This document shows, piece by piece, positions 17,313 through 26,374 of a stretch of DNA of 64,000 bases. Both the position numbers and the translations under genes were made by a program. Every line of letters starts with the position of its first letter. Positions within the stretch are counted from its first letter, which is position 1. The notes under the pieces are model-generated. The model made no database searches. It saw nothing but the letters and a program-made list of their open reading frames with translations, and was not told the origin of the DNA. The DNA comes from Leisingera sp. SS27 (GTDB lineage: Bacteria > Pseudomonadota > Alphaproteobacteria > Rhodobacterales > Rhodobacteraceae), in assembly GCF_028368855.1 (NCBI RefSeq), contig NZ_JAQNCY010000007.1, positions 62,001-126,000 on the forward strand. The letters are read 5' to 3'.

Positions 17313-20300
17313 TCAGGCGCCCGCCGTCTCGCGTTTTTCTACGCCGCGGAAGAAGATCAGGTAGAAAACCGGGGCCGCTACCAGCGTCAGGACCGTGGCA
17401 AAGGCCAGCCCGCCCATGATGGTGATTGCCATCGACACGAAGAAGGCATCGGTCAGCAAAGGCGCCATGCCGAGGATGGTTGTCACCGCCGCCAGCATCA
17501 CCGGGCGCAGACGCGAAACCGAGGCCTCTACTATTGCTTCGCGCAGCGGTTTGCCGGTCTCGCGTACGAGGTCGATCTCTTCGACCAGCACGATGCCGTT
17601 CTTGATCAGCATCCCCGAAAGGCTGAGGAGACCCAGCAGGGCGGTGAAAGTGAAGGGAAAGCCCGTACCCAGCAGCCCGATCACCACACCGTTAACAGAC
17701 ATCGGCACCAGCAGCCAGATAATGACCGGCTGGCGGATCGCGTTGAACAGCAGCACAGAAATCAGCACCATGATCAGAAGGGTCACCGGCAGCTGCTTGC
17801 CAAGGCTTTCATTGGCGTCGCCCGAGCTTTCATGCTCACCGCCCCATTCCATCAGGTAGCCGGGTGGTATTTCCATCGCTTCGATCGTGTCCCGTATCTC
17901 GGCAAACACGGTGGCGGCGGTCATGTCCGGCGGGATGTCCGCGCCGACAGTCAGCGTAGGCAGCCGGTCCCGGCGTTGCACCAGAGTATTCTCCACCTCG
18001 ACATCAATGCCGTCGATCATCTGCTCCAGCGGCAGAAATTTTCCGGCAGAGGAGGAGAACACTACTTGATCGTAAATATTGTAGGTTTCCTCTGGCGCGC
18101 GGCGCACAACAATGGGGATCAGCCGGTCGCGCTCGCGGAAGACGCCCATCTGCAGGCCATCGGTGGAGAACTGCAGCGCGTCGGCAATGTTTTCCCGGGT
18201 GACGCCCGCGGTCTGCGCCCGGTCGGTGGCATAGACGGGTTTCAGAACCGGCTCCTGCTCGCGCCAGTTATGGCGCGGCAGCAGGATGTTGGGAGAGGCC
18301 GCTTCCAGCCGCCGGATTGCGTCTTCGCCCAGGCTGCGCAGGACGCGGGGATCGGGGCCGGAAAATCGCACCTGGATCGGATCGCCGCCGCCGGGGCCGA
18401 ACACCAGCCGTTTGGTGCGGAATTCTCCCTCAGGGAACCTTGATTGGCCAAAGGCCTCCAGTTCAGCCTGCAAAGGCGGAATGGCGTCCAGGCTCGCGGT
18501 GCGGATAATCAAGTGCCCGTAGCTAGGGTTCGGCTTTTCGGCGGAATAGGTCAGCATGAAGCGGGTTGCGCCCTGACCGGTGAAGGACGCCACAGAAACT
18601 ACATCTTCGCGTGCGCCAAGCCAGTCTTCGAACACTTGCAGATGCTCGGACGTGGTCTGTATCGAGGTTCCCTGCGGCAGTTTGTAATGGACGAAGAACA
18701 GGGGGGTGTTGGAATCCGGGAAGAATTGCTGCCGCACTTGCCCGAAACCGATAAAGCAGACCACGGTGACGGTAATCAGCCCAGCGACGACCATCCAGCG
18801 CAGCTTCAGAGATGCCCGCAGAATTGCGCCGTAGGTGCGGAACAGGACACCATTATAGGCATCGCCATCCCCTTCCTTGCCCTGTTTGAAGAAATAATGA
18901 CCCAACAGCGGTGTGGCTGTCAGAGCCAGGAACCAGCTGAGCAGCAGCGAAATAGCAATCACCGCGAACAGAGAGAACAGGAACTCGCCAGTCGCATCCG
19001 GGCTGAGACCGATACCGGCAAAGGCCATGATGCCGATCACCGTGGCGCCAAGCAGAGGGATTTGTGTTTTCGAGGCTGCATCATGCGCCGCCTCGCGGGA
19101 AGTCTTGCCGCGCAGCATGGAGATTTGCATTCCCTCCGCCACGACAATGGCGTTGTCGACCAGCATCCCCATGGCAATGATCAGCGCACCAAGCGAGATC
19201 CGCTCCATCTCGATCGAGAACATGTTCATGAAGAACAGCGTGCCCACCACGGTCAGCAGGAGGGTGGTGCCCACCACAACAGCGGCGCGCCAGCCCATGA
19301 ACAGCGCCAGCACGACCACCACGATGGACACCGACATAGCCAGGTTCACCAGGAAGTCGTTGGAGGCCTGCTCGACGACAACATGCTGCTGGTAGATTGG
19401 TTTCAGCTCGACACCATAAGGAATCTGGCCGTCCAGAGCTGCCAGTTTGGCATCAACGTTCTTGCCTACTTCGACGATGTTTTCGGAGGCAAGGCCTGCA
19501 ATGCCAAGTGTAAAGGCCTCGACCCCGTCGAAACGGATGATGAGATCCGGGTTGTCGATGCGGCCGCGGTGCACATCGGCCATATCGATTACGTTGACCA
19601 CCTCACCCTGCCAGCCGATCGCCAGGCCTTGAATTTCAGAAACCGAGTCCGAGCCTTCAGGCGCTCGCATCAGGGTTTCGGCAGGCCCGGCATCAAGGCT
19701 GCCGGCAGAACGGACCGAATTGGACGCGGCCAGAGCGTTGCTGATTGCGTCAATCGGCACATTCTGATTGACCGAAACCGCCATTGTAGGTTCGACGAAG
19801 ATCGCCTCCTGCGGAAGCCCGGCGATTTCAACATCTGCCACCCCGTTCACCGTCAGCAACTCGCGCCGCAAGTAGGTTGCCAGGTCATGCTTTTCGGCAT
19901 CTGTGTAGCCTTCCGCCGTCACCGCATAGAACAGGCCGAACACATCGCCGAAGCCGTCGTTCACAACCGGCTGGCTGACATCCTCGGGCAGAGAGCGGGC
20001 GGCATCGCGGACTTCTGCACGCAGTTTGGTCCAGATGGCAGGCAGTTCGGTGCCGTCGTACGTATCCTGCATCTCCACTTCGATCAGGGAGAAGCCGGGC
20101 TGGTTGACAGAAGTGATCAGCTTGACCTCGCCCATTTTTTGGATTGCGGATTCCAGAGGCTCGGAGACTTCACGCGCAACCTGTTCGCTGTTGGCGCCGG
20201 GGTATTGTGTCGCAATGACCGCGGATTTGATGGTGAAGGCCGGATCTTCGAGCCGGCCCAAGTTCAGAAACCCCCAGATGCCGCCAAGCAACGCAGCCAG

Positions 20301-20354
20301 CATGATGATCCAGGTATAAAGCGGCCGGTTGATCGACCCGCGTGCAATGTCCAT
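17313..20354 (-). CDS. RND-family efflux transporter, inner membrane subunit
   Basis: 1013 residues from the ATG at 20354 (INRPLYTWIIMLAALLGGIW is the usual first membrane segment; the frame is open 17 codons further but overlaps the fusion-protein gene). Twelve membrane segments are expected, with two large periplasmic loops. The proton-relay helix reads GMLVDNAIVVAEG, with one Asp where AcrB has two; this is common in the more divergent AcrB/AcrD/AcrF-like pumps. Ten bases after the fusion-protein stop, so co-transcribed. No outer membrane factor gene is adjacent. Substrates unknown. Confidence 0.9.
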   Translation of the reverse strand: MDIARGSINRPLYTWIIMLAALLGGIWGFLNLGRLEDPAFTIKSAVIATQYPGANSEQVAREVSEPLESAIQKMGEVKLITSVNQPGFSLIEVEMQDTYDGTELPAIWTKLRAEVRDAARSLPEDVSQPVVNDGFGDVFGLFYAVTAEGYTDAEKHDLATYLRRELLTVNGVADVEIAGLPQEAIFVEPTMAVSVNQNVPIDAISNALAASNSVRSAGSLDAGPAETLMRAPEGSDSVSEIQGLAIGWQGEVVNVIDMADVHRGRIDNPDLIIRFDGVEAFTLGIAGLASENIVEVGKNVDAKLAALDGQIPYGVELKPIYQQHVVVEQASNDFLVNLAMSVSIVVVVLALFMGWRAAVVVGTTLLLTVVGTLFFMNMFSIEMERISLGALIIAMGMLVDNAIVVAEGMQISMLRGKTSREAAHDAASKTQIPLLGATVIGIMAFAGIGLSPDATGEFLFSLFAVIAISLLLSWFLALTATPLLGHYFFKQGKEGDGDAYNGVLFRTYGAILRASLKLRWMVVAGLITVTVVCFIGFGQVRQQFFPDSNTPLFFVHYKLPQGTSIQTTSEHLQVFEDWLGAREDVVSVASFTGQGATRFMLTYSAEKPNPSYGHLIIRTASLDAIPPLQAELEAFGQSRFPEGEFRTKRLVFGPGGGDPIQVRFSGPDPRVLRSLGEDAIRRLEAASPNILLPRHNWREQEPVLKPVYATDRAQTAGVTRENIADALQFSTDGLQMGVFRERDRLIPIVVRRAPEETYNIYDQVVFSSSAGKFLPLEQMIDGIDVEVENTLVQRRDRLPTLTVGADIPPDMTAATVFAEIRDTIEAMEIPPGYLMEWGGEHESSGDANESLGKQLPVTLLIMVLISVLLFNAIRQPVIIWLLVPMSVNGVVIGLLGTGFPFTFTALLGLLSLSGMLIKNGIVLVEEIDLVRETGKPLREAIVEASVSRLRPVMLAAVTTILGMAPLLTDAFFVSMAITIMGGLAFATVLTLVAAPVFYLIFFRGVEKRETAGA

Positions 20355-20364
20355 CTGCCAGCCC

Positions 20365-21417
20365 TCAGTTTCCGAAACCGGTAAAGCGTCTGACCCGCTG
20401 TCCATCCTTCAGCGCACCGCCTCCGGTCAACACAATCTCTTCGTTTCCAGCAAGGCCGTTTGCCACGCGGAAATCACCGTTCTGTGCGGCTTCAACCTTG
20501 ACTTTGGTCCATGCGACGGTGCCTTCTTCAGCGCCTGCAGGCGAAAAGACCATAACACCGGTGCTGCCATCGGTTGCAGTGACCAAGGCAGTGGACGGCA
20601 CCCTGATGCCTGCATCGCCGGTGTTCACCTGCACTTTTACAGTTGCAGATGCACCCGGCAGGATCTGGCGGTTTTCGGGCGGGGTCAGGCGGAATGTCAC
20701 CTGGTATGTCTGCCCGACGCTGCTCGCCTCTGCGTCATATTCAAGGATTTCCAACGGGTACTCGGTCTCTTGGCCGGGAAAGTTTGCAACAATCGTCCGC
20801 ACATCGCTTTCCTCAGCCCTTTGGAACAGCACTTCGGGCACATCAACCTTGATGTGCAGTTCAGACATGTCGTGCAGCCGCACAATGGGCGTACCTGAGC
20901 TGACGGTGGTGAACTGCTCCACCTCACGGCTGGACACCAGCGCATCAAAGGGCGCGTCCAGGGTGGCGTGTTCGAATTCATACTCTGCGTCGCGCAGCGC
21001 CACCCGTGCCAGCCCCGCCTCAGTCTCAGCGTCGTCGATCGAGACCTGGCTTACGGTGCCAGTCAGATTTTTCAGGCGTGCCACTGTACGGTCAGCCTGT
21101 TCCTTACGCAGTTGCGCCTGCTCCAGCTGCAATGCGAACGGCTCCAGGTCGAGTTCGGCAATCAGCCCGCCCTTCGCGACAGCACTGCCTTCGGCCACCG
21201 GGAATCTCAAGATTTGACCCGAAACCTGAAACGCAAGATCCACCGTCTGCTTGGCCGCAACCTGGCCGAAGAACTGCCGTTCCATAAGCAATGCTTCCGA
21301 GGAGGTTTGCAGCAGCTTGACCGGTTTCAGTCCTTCTTGGGCAGGGGCGGCTGGGGGCAAGGCCGCAAGCCCCGCAGCCAAGACTGCGGCAAATGCAAAC
21401 GAGTTAGGCAAGCGCAT
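20365..21417 (-). CDS. RND efflux membrane fusion protein
   Basis: 350 residues, Sec signal peptide of about 27 residues (LPPAAPA|QEG) without a lipobox Cys. Periplasmic adaptor architecture: beta-barrel/lipoyl half around GQVAAKQTVDLAFQVSGQI, coiled-coil hairpin (about 95-150), second lipoyl half and C-terminal barrel (TGDAGIRVPSTALVT). ATG 21417 has AGGAG 8 bases upstream; the GTG at 21426 is rejected. Links the RND pump encoded immediately downstream to an outer membrane channel encoded elsewhere. Confidence 0.9.
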   Translation of the reverse strand: MRLPNSFAFAAVLAAGLAALPPAAPAQEGLKPVKLLQTSSEALLMERQFFGQVAAKQTVDLAFQVSGQILRFPVAEGSAVAKGGLIAELDLEPFALQLEQAQLRKEQADRTVARLKNLTGTVSQVSIDDAETEAGLARVALRDAEYEFEHATLDAPFDALVSSREVEQFTTVSSGTPIVRLHDMSELHIKVDVPEVLFQRAEESDVRTIVANFPGQETEYPLEILEYDAEASSVGQTYQVTFRLTPPENRQILPGASATVKVQVNTGDAGIRVPSTALVTATDGSTGVMVFSPAGAEEGTVAWTKVKVEAAQNGDFRVANGLAGNEEIVLTGGGALKDGQRVRRFTGFGN

Positions 21418-21545
21418 GCGTATCACTCCTTATTGGGCAGTTTTCTTGCTGTTCCGCTGTGTATGGGAGTTTCAGGAGGCGCTGCCTCTAGTGCAAGACA
21501 ATATGCCGGGACCTGTGCGAATTAGCCGGTTTCCCGGTGTTTCCC

Positions 21546-21561
21546 TGTGAACAAGATCACA
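21546..21561. promoter_or_regulatory. Perfect CRP-type palindrome upstream of the efflux operon
   Basis: TGTGA-N6-TCACA (TGTGAACAAGATCACA) matches the CRP/FNR-superfamily consensus in both half-sites. It lies 129 bases upstream of the membrane fusion protein ATG and downstream of the ubiX stop, so it should control the efflux operon. The remaining intergenic DNA (21418-21712) shows no gene. Confidence 0.5.
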
Positions 21562-21712
21562 AATGGTAATAATTCTGCTACGTGCTTAGCCAAAGTGGAT
21601 ATGGGAACCTTCTGCAAGGCACCTTCCGCTCAGTCAGAACAGTGAGTACCCAACGCTTTGGAAAAAGCCGGTCAAGCGGAAGACAGCCCCACTCGTTGCC
21701 TCGGAATCGTAG

Positions 21713-22309
21713 TTAACAGTTTCCGGCCGGCTGATCCTCGGCCTCGGGCGACCAGTGTTGCGCGCAAGGAGGGGATACGGCCATCAGATCAACCGCGCGG
21801 GCGGCGATCTGTTCAGCGGCCTGTTCCAGGGTCCGGTGCCCCAAGTAGAATGCAGGAACCGGCGGCATGATGATGGCGCCCATCTCGGTTGCCGCTGTCA
21901 TGTTCCGAAGATGAGCCAAGGTCAGCGGTGCTTCGCGGGGCAGCAGAACCAGGCGCCTGCGCTCCTTGAGTTGTACCCCCGCTGCCCGTGTCAGAAGATT
22001 ATCGTCGAGACCATGCGCGATGGCGGCGAGGGAGCGCATCGAACAGGGAGCAATGATCATTCCTGAAACCGGAACCGAGCCTGACGCAATGGCGGCGCCA
22101 ATGTCGTCAATTGCATGGCTGCGGGTGACCATTGCTTCGAGCGCTCGCAAGGCCTCCGGGCCGCATTCCTCCGCGAGGGTGCGCCTGGCTGCGGCGCTGG
22201 CAACCAAGTCGGTCTCAACCCCAAGGGAGGCCAAATGCCGGGCCGCCGCCAAGCCGAGCATAGCGCCGGACGCGCCGGAAACCCCCAGCACCACCCGCCG
22301 GGCGCTCAT
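21713..22309 (-). CDS. ubiX: Flavin prenyltransferase UbiX
   Basis: 198 residues, flavoprotein fold of the UbiX/Pad1 family: VVLGVSGASGA (6-16) for the FMN phosphate, PVSGMIIAPCSMRSLAAIA for the active-site Ser/Cys region, RRRLVLLPREAPLTLAHL and PPVPAFYLGHRTLEQ near the C-terminus. It makes prenylated FMN, the cofactor of UbiD. Its ATG overlaps the ubiD stop by 4 bases, so the two are translationally coupled. Confidence 0.92.
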   Translation of the reverse strand: MSARRVVLGVSGASGAMLGLAAARHLASLGVETDLVASAAARRTLAEECGPEALRALEAMVTRSHAIDDIGAAIASGSVPVSGMIIAPCSMRSLAAIAHGLDDNLLTRAAGVQLKERRRLVLLPREAPLTLAHLRNMTAATEMGAIIMPPVPAFYLGHRTLEQAAEQIAARAVDLMAVSPPCAQHWSPEAEDQPAGNC

Positions 22310-23814
22310 GCCCCCAGCTCCGGCATGAGGCGGGCAACCAGGTCAGCGGCAAATGCCTGATCTTCTGCCGCCCCGTGCATGACCTGCCCCCATTCCCGGG
22401 CGGTTTCACTTCCAATCTTGGTTGTGGCGTCGATGCCTATCTTGCCGGCCAGGCCTGGCTGGGGCGACGCGAAGTCGAGGTAATCCATTGGCGTGTTCTC
22501 CAAAATCATCACATCGCGGGAAGGGTCCATGCGTGTCGCCAGCACCCAGGCGATGTCATCCCAGTTCCGCGGGTCAGCATCGGCATCAACGGCAATGATC
22601 ATCTTTGTGTAGCTGAATTGCGGCAGCATTCCCCAAAGCGCCATCATCACCCGGCGGGCCTGGCCAGGGTAGCGTTTGTCTATGCTGACAACGGCAATGC
22701 GGTAGGAGCAGGCGGCCGGAGGCAGCCACAGGTCGCGGATTTCGGGGATTTGCGCCTGCACCGTTGGCAGGGCCAGCCGGTTGAACACCTCACCGATGAT
22801 GGCGGGTTCATCCGGCGGCCGGCCGGTATAGGTGGACAGGTACAGCGGATTTTCGCGATGCGTCACTGCACTCACCTGCATAACGGGAAAGGGTTCGTCA
22901 GGATTGTAATAGCCTGTGTGGTCGCCAAAGGGGCCTTCAGGCGCGGTTTCGTCCGGTGATACCCAGCCCTCCAGAACAATCTCGGCATCGGCGGGCACCA
23001 TCAGGGGCACGCTCTTGCACGGGACCATGCGCGGCCGGGCTCCGCCAAGCGCCCCGGCAAAGGTTAGCTCGGACACGGTTTCCGGCAGCGGCAGCGCCGC
23101 CGACAGCAGCGTTGCCGGGTCCGCACCCAGTACCACCGCCACCGGCATTTTTTCGCCTCGTGAAACCCAGCTTCTATAGTGCGCGGCACCGCCCCGGTGG
23201 GGCAGCCAGCGCATGATCAGCCGGGAGCGGTCCAGCACCTGCGCCCGGTAGACGCCGGCATTGCAGCAACTTAGGTCCTGCGGGCCGCTGCCATGCGGCC
23301 GGGTGATCACGACCGGCCAGGTGATCAGCGGCCCCGCATCGCGAGGCCAATGGGTCTGCACCGGAAGCTTGGAGAGATTTGCATCCGCTCCTTCGCGCAC
23401 AACGGCCTGCACCGGTGCTGTTTTGACGATCCTTGACCGGGTGGCCAAGGCGGCCTTGAGCATGGGCCAGCGCGAAAGCGCATCCCGTAATCCCTCTGGC
23501 GGAGCGGGTGACCTGAGCGCCGCGAGAAAGGCACCCAGTTCATCAAGCTGGTCCAGTGAAACCCCCAGGCCGGCCGCCACCCGCTCAGCCGTGCCGAACA
23601 GGTTCACAACAACCGGAATTTCCGAAGCCAGCCCGCTGTCCAGAACCGGGTGGCTGAACTGCAGGACCGGACCGCCGGCCTCCAGCACAGCGCGATGCAC
23701 CGCCGTCATCTGATGCTGCACGGACACCGGATCCGGGATTTTCTGGAACTGCCCGGCTCCTTCGCACCAATCAAGGAAGTGGCGCAGGCTGGGGTATGGC
23801 GGAAGTGTACGAAT
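22306..23814 (-). CDS. ubiD: UbiD-family decarboxylase (probable ATT start)
   Basis: UbiD-type prenyl-FMN decarboxylase. Catalytic and cofactor regions are recognisable: ETAPEGPFGDHTGYY with the conserved Glu, and CKSVPLMVPADAEIVLEGW. In the ubiquinone pathway it decarboxylates the polyprenyl-hydroxybenzoate. The first conventional codon in frame is GTG 23727, but family-like sequence continues upstream (PYPSLRHFLDWCEGAGQFQ), in frame with no ATG, GTG or TTG. The best start is ATT at 23814-23812, preceded by GGAG with 7-base spacing; this gives 502 residues. If GTG 23727 is used the protein has 473 residues and lacks the N-terminal helix. Coupled to ubiX. Confidence 0.85.
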   Translation of the reverse strand: MRTLPPYPSLRHFLDWCEGAGQFQKIPDPVSVQHQMTAVHRAVLEAGGPVLQFSHPVLDSGLASEIPVVVNLFGTAERVAAGLGVSLDQLDELGAFLAALRSPAPPEGLRDALSRWPMLKAALATRSRIVKTAPVQAVVREGADANLSKLPVQTHWPRDAGPLITWPVVITRPHGSGPQDLSCCNAGVYRAQVLDRSRLIMRWLPHRGGAAHYRSWVSRGEKMPVAVVLGADPATLLSAALPLPETVSELTFAGALGGARPRMVPCKSVPLMVPADAEIVLEGWVSPDETAPEGPFGDHTGYYNPDEPFPVMQVSAVTHRENPLYLSTYTGRPPDEPAIIGEVFNRLALPTVQAQIPEIRDLWLPPAACSYRIAVVSIDKRYPGQARRVMMALWGMLPQFSYTKMIIAVDADADPRNWDDIAWVLATRMDPSRDVMILENTPMDYLDFASPQPGLAGKIGIDATTKIGSETAREWGQVMHGAAEDQAFAADLVARLMPELGA

Positions 23815-23870
23815 GGTACTGCTCCATTGCTGGCTTACGCGGATCCCTAGCAGAGATTTACCCCCTGAAT

Positions 23871-23884
23871 TTGTTCGCGCTCAA
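23871..23884. promoter_or_regulatory. FNR-like site between ubiD and ubiT
   Basis: TTGTTCGCGCTCAA fits TTG-N8-CAA, differing at one position from the FNR consensus TTGA-N6-TCAA. It lies 57 bases upstream of the proposed ubiD start and about 67 bases upstream of ubiT, so it could serve both divergent operons. Oxygen-dependent control fits the function of ubiTUV. Confidence 0.5.
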
Positions 23885-23950
23885 ACTCGGGAGGCCTGCT
23901 GCAGAATAGAACCGCTGTGATTGAAACCACCGGCGGGAAAGGAAAATTAT

Positions 23951-24487
23951 TTGCCACAGCCCCAAGTTCCCCAATGCCCGGCTGCTCTGGCGCGCATTCT
24001 GCGGGTGGCGCCGCTTGTGCCGTTATCCCTTTCGCTGACCGCCTTCTGCCGCCACATAGGCAAGCGTCACCCGGGATTGTTCCGCCGCCTGGGCGAGCAC
24101 AGCCGCGCGCGCTTCGTCCTAAACCCGGTCGACCTACCCATCATGCTCTGCCTGGCTCCCAACGGCGGTGCCCCTACCCTGCGCGCACTGCGCGGAGATT
24201 GTGAGGGAGAGGCGCGCATATCCGGCCCGTTTGCTGCGTTGCTGGGGCTTGTCCACGGGGCCTATGACGGGGATGCGCTGTTTTTCTCCCGCGATTTGGT
24301 GATTGAGGGTGACACCGGCGCCGTCCTGGCCCTGCGCAATGCGGTGGATGATGCCGAACTGGACCTGTCACAGGAAATCGCCGCCCTTTCCGGACCGTTT
24401 TCCCGCATTATCCTTCAGACCGCCGCCTTTGCCGAACGGCGTACTGGCGTCAGCCTGGCCCGGCCGGAAGAGGACTGGGCATGGTGA
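23951..24487 (+). CDS. ubiT: SCP2-domain accessory protein UbiT
   Basis: About 178 residues with a C-terminal SCP2 sterol-binding-like domain (NPVDLPIMLCLAPNGGAPTL ... HGAYDGDALFFSRDLVIEGDT ... ALRNAVDDAELDL), the YhbT/UbiT signature. In E. coli UbiT binds lipid intermediates and is required with UbiU and UbiV for O2-independent ubiquinone synthesis. Start taken at TTG 23951 because GAAAGGA is about 7 bases upstream; TTG 23921 is an in-frame alternative. The stop overlaps the ubiU ATG by one base. Confidence 0.85.
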   Translation: MPQPQVPQCPAALARILRVAPLVPLSLSLTAFCRHIGKRHPGLFRRLGEHSRARFVLNPVDLPIMLCLAPNGGAPTLRALRGDCEGEARISGPFAALLGLVHGAYDGDALFFSRDLVIEGDTGAVLALRNAVDDAELDLSQEIAALSGPFSRIILQTAAFAERRTGVSLARPEEDWAW

Positions 24488-25464
24488 TGGAAATTGTCTG
24501 TCCCGCCGGCACGCCTGCCGCGCTGCGTGCCGCGGTCAGGGCCGGGGCGCATACCGTATATTGCGGCTTCAACGATGAGACCAACGCCCGCAACTTTCCC
24601 GGCCTGAACTTTGACCGCAGCGAAATGCGCGAGGGTGTGGATTTTGCCCATGCCCATGGCGCCAGGGTTCTGGTGGCGATCAACACCTTCCCCCGTGCAG
24701 GCAATCAATCAATCTGGCACCGTGCCATTGACGACGCAGAACTCTCGGGCGCGGATGCTGTGATCCTTGCAGATGCCGGACTGCTGGACTTCGCCGCACG
24801 CGCCCATCCGGGTTTGCGTCTGCATCTCTCAGTTCAGGCCGCCGCCGCCAATGCCGATATCATCAATTTCTACGCCGGCACCTTTGGTGTGAAACGCGTG
24901 GTTCTGCCGCGTGTGCTGTCGGTGCCGGAAATCGCTGCCATCAATGCCGAAACGGATGTGGAAACCGAAGTCTTTGTGTTTGGCGGCTTGTGCGTCATGG
25001 CCGAGGGGCGCTGCTCGCTGTCGTCTTATGCAACTGGTCTTTCGCCCAATATGAACGGTGTCTGCTCGCCTGCAAGCCATGTGAAATACCACGACAACAA
25101 CGGAGAGCTGGATGCCAGGCTGGGCGGGTTCACGATCCACAGGGCAGCAAAGGATGAGCCCGCCCCCTATCCGACCCTGTGCAAGGGCTGCTTTTCGGCG
25201 GGCGGCCAGACCGGGCATCTGTTCGAAGATCCTGTCAGCCTCAATGCCGAACAGCTGATCCCTCAGCTGCAACAGGCCGGCGTCAGGGCCTTGAAGATCG
25301 AAGGGCGCCAGCGCTCCAAATCCTACGTCGCGCAAGTGGTGCGCAATTTCCGCGCCGCGGTTGATGCGCTCGAGGCAGGCAGGCCCTTGCCCGAGGGGAT
25401 GCTCGCACGGCTGTCGGAAGGCCAGGCCATGACCACCGGCGCCTACAAGAAAACCTGGAGGTAA
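24487..25464 (+). CDS. ubiU: O2-independent ubiquinone hydroxylase subunit UbiU (U32 family)
   Basis: 325 residues, U32-peptidase-like [4Fe-4S] protein. Using the ATG at 24487 (MEIVCPAG, as in E. coli MELLCPAG) the four cluster cysteines fall at C169, C176, C193 and C232, identical to the E. coli UbiU ligands. With UbiV it hydroxylates the ubiquinone ring without O2, taking oxygen from prephenate in the known system. The stop of ubiT overlaps its start (TGATG), and ubiV begins 4 bases after its stop. Confidence 0.94.
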   Translation: MEIVCPAGTPAALRAAVRAGAHTVYCGFNDETNARNFPGLNFDRSEMREGVDFAHAHGARVLVAINTFPRAGNQSIWHRAIDDAELSGADAVILADAGLLDFAARAHPGLRLHLSVQAAAANADIINFYAGTFGVKRVVLPRVLSVPEIAAINAETDVETEVFVFGGLCVMAEGRCSLSSYATGLSPNMNGVCSPASHVKYHDNNGELDARLGGFTIHRAAKDEPAPYPTLCKGCFSAGGQTGHLFEDPVSLNAEQLIPQLQQAGVRALKIEGRQRSKSYVAQVVRNFRAAVDALEAGRPLPEGMLARLSEGQAMTTGAYKKTWR

Positions 25465-25468
25465 CAGT

Positions 25469-26374
25469 ATGGAACTGACTGTCGGGCCAAACCAGTTCTT
25501 CTGGCCGGCCGAAACCTGGAGCGCATTTTACGAAGGCCTGGCTGATGCCCCCGTTGACCGCGTCGTTCTGGGCGAGCTTGTCTGCTCCAAACGCCTGCCA
25601 TTCTACCAGGACCGCATTCCTGAAGCACTCACTGCTCTTGCCGAAGCCGGCAAGGAGGCGGTTCTGACCAGCCTGGCGCTTGTCACTCTCAAGCGTGAAC
25701 GCAAACTGACAGCGGAACTTTCGGACATGGGGGTGACGGTGGAGATAAACGACCTGACCGCCCTGGCGCATTTGCCCAAAGGCCTGGGCTTTCACGTCGG
25801 GCCGCTGGTCAATGTCTATAACGAGGGGACCTTGGCCTGGCTGGCATCGCTGGGCGCCAGACGGATCTGCCTGCCGCCTGAATTGCCTGTTGCGTCGGTT
25901 GAATCACTGGCCCGCGCCGGTGCCAGCCTTGGCGTGGACATCGAGGTTTGGGGACATGGCCGGCTGCCGCTGGCCATATCCGGGCGCTGCTATCACGCGC
26001 GGCTGCACAAGCGGACCAAGGACAATTGCCAGTTTGCCTGCGAACAAGACCCGGACGGGCTGGAGGTCCGGACGCTTGAGGACCGGCCGTTTATGGCGAT
26101 GAACGGGGTGCAGACACTGTCGGATAGCTATGCCTGCGCCGACTATCAGATCGAGGCTCTTGCCGCAGCAGGTGTCTCCGCCTTGCGGCTGTCACCGCAA
26201 TCCTGCGGCTTTAACCGGATTTGCGAATTTTACCGTGAGCGGCTGGAAGGCACACTGCCCGCCGGTGCAATTGCCGGCGAAATCCAGCGCACAACACCGG
26301 AAATTCGCCTAAGTGATGGTTTCCTGAATGGGCCCAGCGGCGTATCCTGGTCTGCCAAGCCTGACTTGCGATGA
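25469..26374 (+). CDS. ubiV: O2-independent ubiquinone hydroxylase subunit UbiV (U32 family)
   Basis: 301 residues, second U32-like [4Fe-4S] protein. Cysteines C39, C174, C187 and C191 reproduce the E. coli UbiV ligand pattern (C39, then 13- and 4-residue spacings). Forms a complex with UbiU. GGAG lies about 8 bases before the ATG. Its stop overlaps the nnrS-like ATG by 4 bases, so the four plus-strand genes form one operon. Confidence 0.94.
   Translation: MELTVGPNQFFWPAETWSAFYEGLADAPVDRVVLGELVCSKRLPFYQDRIPEALTALAEAGKEAVLTSLALVTLKRERKLTAELSDMGVTVEINDLTALAHLPKGLGFHVGPLVNVYNEGTLAWLASLGARRICLPPELPVASVESLARAGASLGVDIEVWGHGRLPLAISGRCYHARLHKRTKDNCQFACEQDPDGLEVRTLEDRPFMAMNGVQTLSDSYACADYQIEALAAAGVSALRLSPQSCGFNRICEFYRERLEGTLPAGAIAGEIQRTTPEIRLSDGFLNGPSGVSWSAKPDLR

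Noticed and set aside
18444-20384. 646-codon plus-strand frame opposite the RND pump gene
   Set aside because: Antisense shadow of the pump; composition is His/Asp/Gln-rich without any domain.
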